Source: JBBSVE01 sp038233815
GTDB taxonomy: Bacteria > Pseudomonadota > Alphaproteobacteria > Rhodobacterales > Rhodobacteraceae
DNA: 7,952 nt
NCBI GenBank assembly: GCA_038233815.1
Contig: JBBSVE010000137.1
Span: 1 to 7,952, forward strand
Direction of reading: 5' to 3'
Numbering within the stretch: the stretch's first letter is position 1; each line of letters begins with the position of its first letter. Below, piece after piece: positions 5,985-7,952 of this stretch. Position numbers and translations under genes: made by a program. Below the pieces are notes generated by a model. The model did not search any database. It was not told the DNA's origin and worked only from the letters and a program-made list of their open reading frames with translations.

Positions 5985-7112
5985 GACGGAATAGCCGGGC
6001 GGAAATCGAGCCTCGTCTGGACGGTGAACCTGTGCGCGCTGGCGCTGGTGGTGCTGTGGACCTTGCCCACCTTTGGGCTTTTGGTGTCGAGCTTCCGGGA
6101 CCGCGACCAGATTACCGCGTCGGGCTGGTGGGACGCGCTCTTTCCCGCCGAGCAGACGCTGCAATACCGCGCGCCCGGCGGCGACACGGCGGTGGAGGAG
6201 GGCGGCCGCTTCGTCATCGCGGGCAACGTCTTCGACGGCGGGCCGGGCACCGTCAGCCGGTTCGGCAATTCCAGCCGCGAGCCGTCCGCCTACAAGGCCG
6301 GCACGACCGCCGATCTGGGCGACGGGCAGGACATGACGGTGGCGCCCGACGGCGACTTCCGCATCACCTCGCCCACCGCCTTTGAGGGCACGCGCGGGAT
6401 GCGGGTCTTCGTCGTCTCCACCACGCCGCCGGTCTTTACCTTTCGCAACTACACCCGCGTCATCGGGGCCGAGGGGATCGGCCGCGCCTTCATGAACACG
6501 CTCACGGTGTCGATCCCCGCCACCATTATCCCGATCCTCGTCGCGGCCTTTGCGGCCTATGCGATGGCGTGGATGGAGTTTCCGGGCCGCGCCATCCTGA
6601 TTGCGACCGTCGTGGGGCTGCTTGTCGTGCCGTTGCAACTGGCGCTGATCCCGCTTCTGAAGCTGCACAACGAGATCGGCATCGGCAAGAGCTACATCGG
6701 CATCTGGCTCGCCCATACCGGTTTCGGCCTGCCGCTCGCGATCTACCTCTTGCGCAACTACATGATCGGCCTGCCGAGAGAGATCATCGAGAGCGCGCGC
6801 GTCGACGGGGCCACGGATTTCGAGATCTTCCTCAAGATCATTCTGCCGCTCAGCTTTCCGGCCCTTGCATCCTTCGCGATCTTCCAGTTTCTCTGGACCT
6901 GGAACGACCTCCTTGTGGCGCTGGTGTTTCTGGGGAACTCCTCGGACCAGCTCGTGATGACGGCGCAATTGAAGAACCTTATGGGCTCGCGCGGCGGTGA
7001 CTGGGAGATTCTCGCGACATCGGCCTTCGTCACCATCGCGGTGCCGCTGGCGGTGTTCTTTGCGATGCAGAAATATCTGGTGCGCGGCCTGCTCGCCGGA
7101 TCGGTGAAGTAG
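5982..7112 (+). CDS. aglG: AglG-like alpha-glucoside ABC transporter permease with extracytoplasmic insert
   Basis: A 376-residue MalG-like (CUT1) permease, longer than the usual 270-300. The first hydrophobic segment is at about 11-36; residues 45-150 form a soluble, Gly/Asp-rich stretch placed outside the membrane, and then further helices lie at about 171-197, 202-226, 236-260, 284-316 and 343-362. The insert is known from AglG of rhizobial alpha-glucoside transporters, which supports the assignment. The core begins with FTFRNYTRV (152-160) and the ATPase-docking EAA loop is at 264-293 (LPREIIESARVDGATDF, then FLKIILPL). The C-terminus has QKYLVRGLLAGSVK, the classic MalG-type ending in which the Q-loop contact region of the ATPase is approached. 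The ATG is preceded by GGGAGG (5967-5972) at 9 bases. The gene sits 7 bases before aglA. The ATP-hydrolysing partner, aglK, is not in the window and is expected further right. Confidence 0.93.
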   Translation: MDGIAGRKSSLVWTVNLCALALVVLWTLPTFGLLVSSFRDRDQITASGWWDALFPAEQTLQYRAPGGDTAVEEGGRFVIAGNVFDGGPGTVSRFGNSSREPSAYKAGTTADLGDGQDMTVAPDGDFRITSPTAFEGTRGMRVFVVSTTPPVFTFRNYTRVIGAEGIGRAFMNTLTVSIPATIIPILVAAFAAYAMAWMEFPGRAILIATVVGLLVVPLQLALIPLLKLHNEIGIGKSYIGIWLAHTGFGLPLAIYLLRNYMIGLPREIIESARVDGATDFEIFLKIILPLSFPALASFAIFQFLWTWNDLLVALVFLGNSSDQLVMTAQLKNLMGSRGGDWEILATSAFVTIAVPLAVFFAMQKYLVRGLLAGSVK

Positions 7113-7119
7113 GAACGCC

Positions 7120-7952
7120 ATGACGAAGATGACGAAGCTGACCCCCGCGGTGCGCGTAAAGGACAAGGACTGGTGGCGCGGCGCGGTGATCTACCAGATC
7201 TACCCGCGCAGCTTTCAGGACACCGACGGCGACGGCGTGGGCGACCTCAACGGCATCACCGAACGGCTGCCCTATATCGCCGATCTGGGCGTGGACGCGG
7301 TCTGGATCAGCCCATTCTTTACCTCACCGATGAAGGATTTCGGCTACGACGTGTCGAACTATTGCGACGTCGATCCGATGTTCGGCAGCATCGCGGATTT
7401 CGACGCGCTCGTGGTGCGCGCGCACGATCTGGGCCTCCGGGTGATGATCGACCTGGTGCTTTCGCACACGTCGAACGCGCATCCGTGGTTCCGCGACAGC
7501 CGGGAGTCCAAGACCAGCACGCGGGCCAACTGGTATGTTTGGGCCGACCCCAAGCCCGACGGGTCGCCGCCGACGAACTGGCTTTCCATCTTCGGCGGCA
7601 CGGCGTGGCAGTGGGAGGGGCGGCGCGAGCAATATTATCTGCACAACTTCCTGACCTCGCAGCCCGATCTCAACTTCCATGAGCCTGCGGTGCAGGAGGC
7701 GCTTCTCGACGTGGCCCGCTTCTGGCTGGAGCGGGGGGTCGACGGCTTCCGCCTCGATACGATCAACTTCTATTTCCACGACAAGTATCTGCGCGACAAT
7801 CCGGCCCTCCCGCCGGAGCAGCGGAATGCCAACATCGCGCCCTCGGTGAACCCCTACAATCACCAGCTTCACATGTTCGACAAGAACCAGCCGGAGAACC
7901 TGAACTTCCTGCGTCGCCTGCGCTCGGTGATGGAACCCTACAACGCCGCCGC
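7120..7952 (+). CDS. aglA: GH13 alpha-glucosidase (AglA-like), N-terminal part, runs off the window
   Basis: The frame is open from ATG 7120 to the right edge, giving 277 complete codons of a family usually near 540-550 residues. GH13 signatures are clear: WWRGAVIYQIYPRSF (18-32), the calcium-binding loop DTDGDGVGD (34-42) before LNGI, region I DLVLSHTS (111-118), and region II GFRLDTIN (209-216) with the nucleophile Asp213. The acid Glu (region III) and the third carboxylate (region IV) lie beyond the edge. QPDLNFHEPAVQEA (181-194) is the QPDLN motif (region V) of the oligo-1,6-glucosidase-type group, which includes alpha-glucosidases, rather than alpha-amylases. No signal peptide is present, so it acts on imported sugar in the cytoplasm. 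AGGA (7111-7114), overlapping the aglG stop, lies five bases before ATG 7120; ATG 7129 is a less well placed rival. Bond preference (alpha-1,4, alpha-1,6 or sucrose) cannot be decided from this part. Confidence 0.94.
   Translation, partial: MTKMTKLTPAVRVKDKDWWRGAVIYQIYPRSFQDTDGDGVGDLNGITERLPYIADLGVDAVWISPFFTSPMKDFGYDVSNYCDVDPMFGSIADFDALVVRAHDLGLRVMIDLVLSHTSNAHPWFRDSRESKTSTRANWYVWADPKPDGSPPTNWLSIFGGTAWQWEGRREQYYLHNFLTSQPDLNFHEPAVQEALLDVARFWLERGVDGFRLDTINFYFHDKYLRDNPALPPEQRNANIAPSVNPYNHQLHMFDKNQPENLNFLRRLRSVMEPYNAA

Noticed and set aside
5583..7166. 527-codon - strand frame opposite aglF/aglG
   Set aside because: Antisense shadow of two well-supported permeases, low-complexity charged translation.

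Overview
The window reads as a chromosomal segment of a GC-rich alphaproteobacterium, most likely a Rhodobacterales/Roseobacter-group member. The basis is codon use dominated by G/C third positions and clear resemblance to roseobacter-type MttB, CoxG and AglEFGA proteins recalled from family knowledge; no database search was run. Nearly all of the DNA is coding. The only intergenic gap above 100 bases is the divergent region at about 3375-3537, and no RNA gene, mobile element or CRISPR array is visible.

Left part (1-1041, + strand): the C-terminal third of a trimethylamine-methyltransferase (MttB) superfamily protein, entering from beyond the left edge, followed 24 bases later by a complete CoxG/SRPBCC-family protein. 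These look like the tail of a methylated-amine or other C1-related unit. They converge tail to tail, with only 3 bases between stop codons, on the next operon.

Middle and right (1045-7952): a glucoside uptake and hydrolysis locus built around a divergent promoter region. Leftward (- strand) run a GH1 beta-glucosidase and a glucokinase, joined by a one-base TGATG overlap. Rightward (+ strand) run aglE (periplasmic binding protein), a strong hairpin plus T-tract, aglF and aglG (the two permeases) and the first half of aglA (GH13 alpha-glucosidase), which runs off the right edge. The inferred flow is: AglE captures an oligoglucoside in the periplasm; AglF/AglG with an ATPase encoded elsewhere (aglK would be expected downstream) import it; the cytoplasmic GH13 and GH1 enzymes release glucose; glucokinase makes glucose 6-phosphate for central metabolism.

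I did not find an undescribed system. The details most worth a second look are a diverged 28-base tandem duplication at the aglF/aglG junction that creates an 8-codon mini-ORF with its own ribosome site; the attenuator-like hairpin after aglE combined with a TTG start for aglF; an 8-C homopolymer at codons 4-7 of the GH1 gene; a large extracytoplasmic insert in AglG; and the pairing of alpha- and beta-glucosidases around one transporter.
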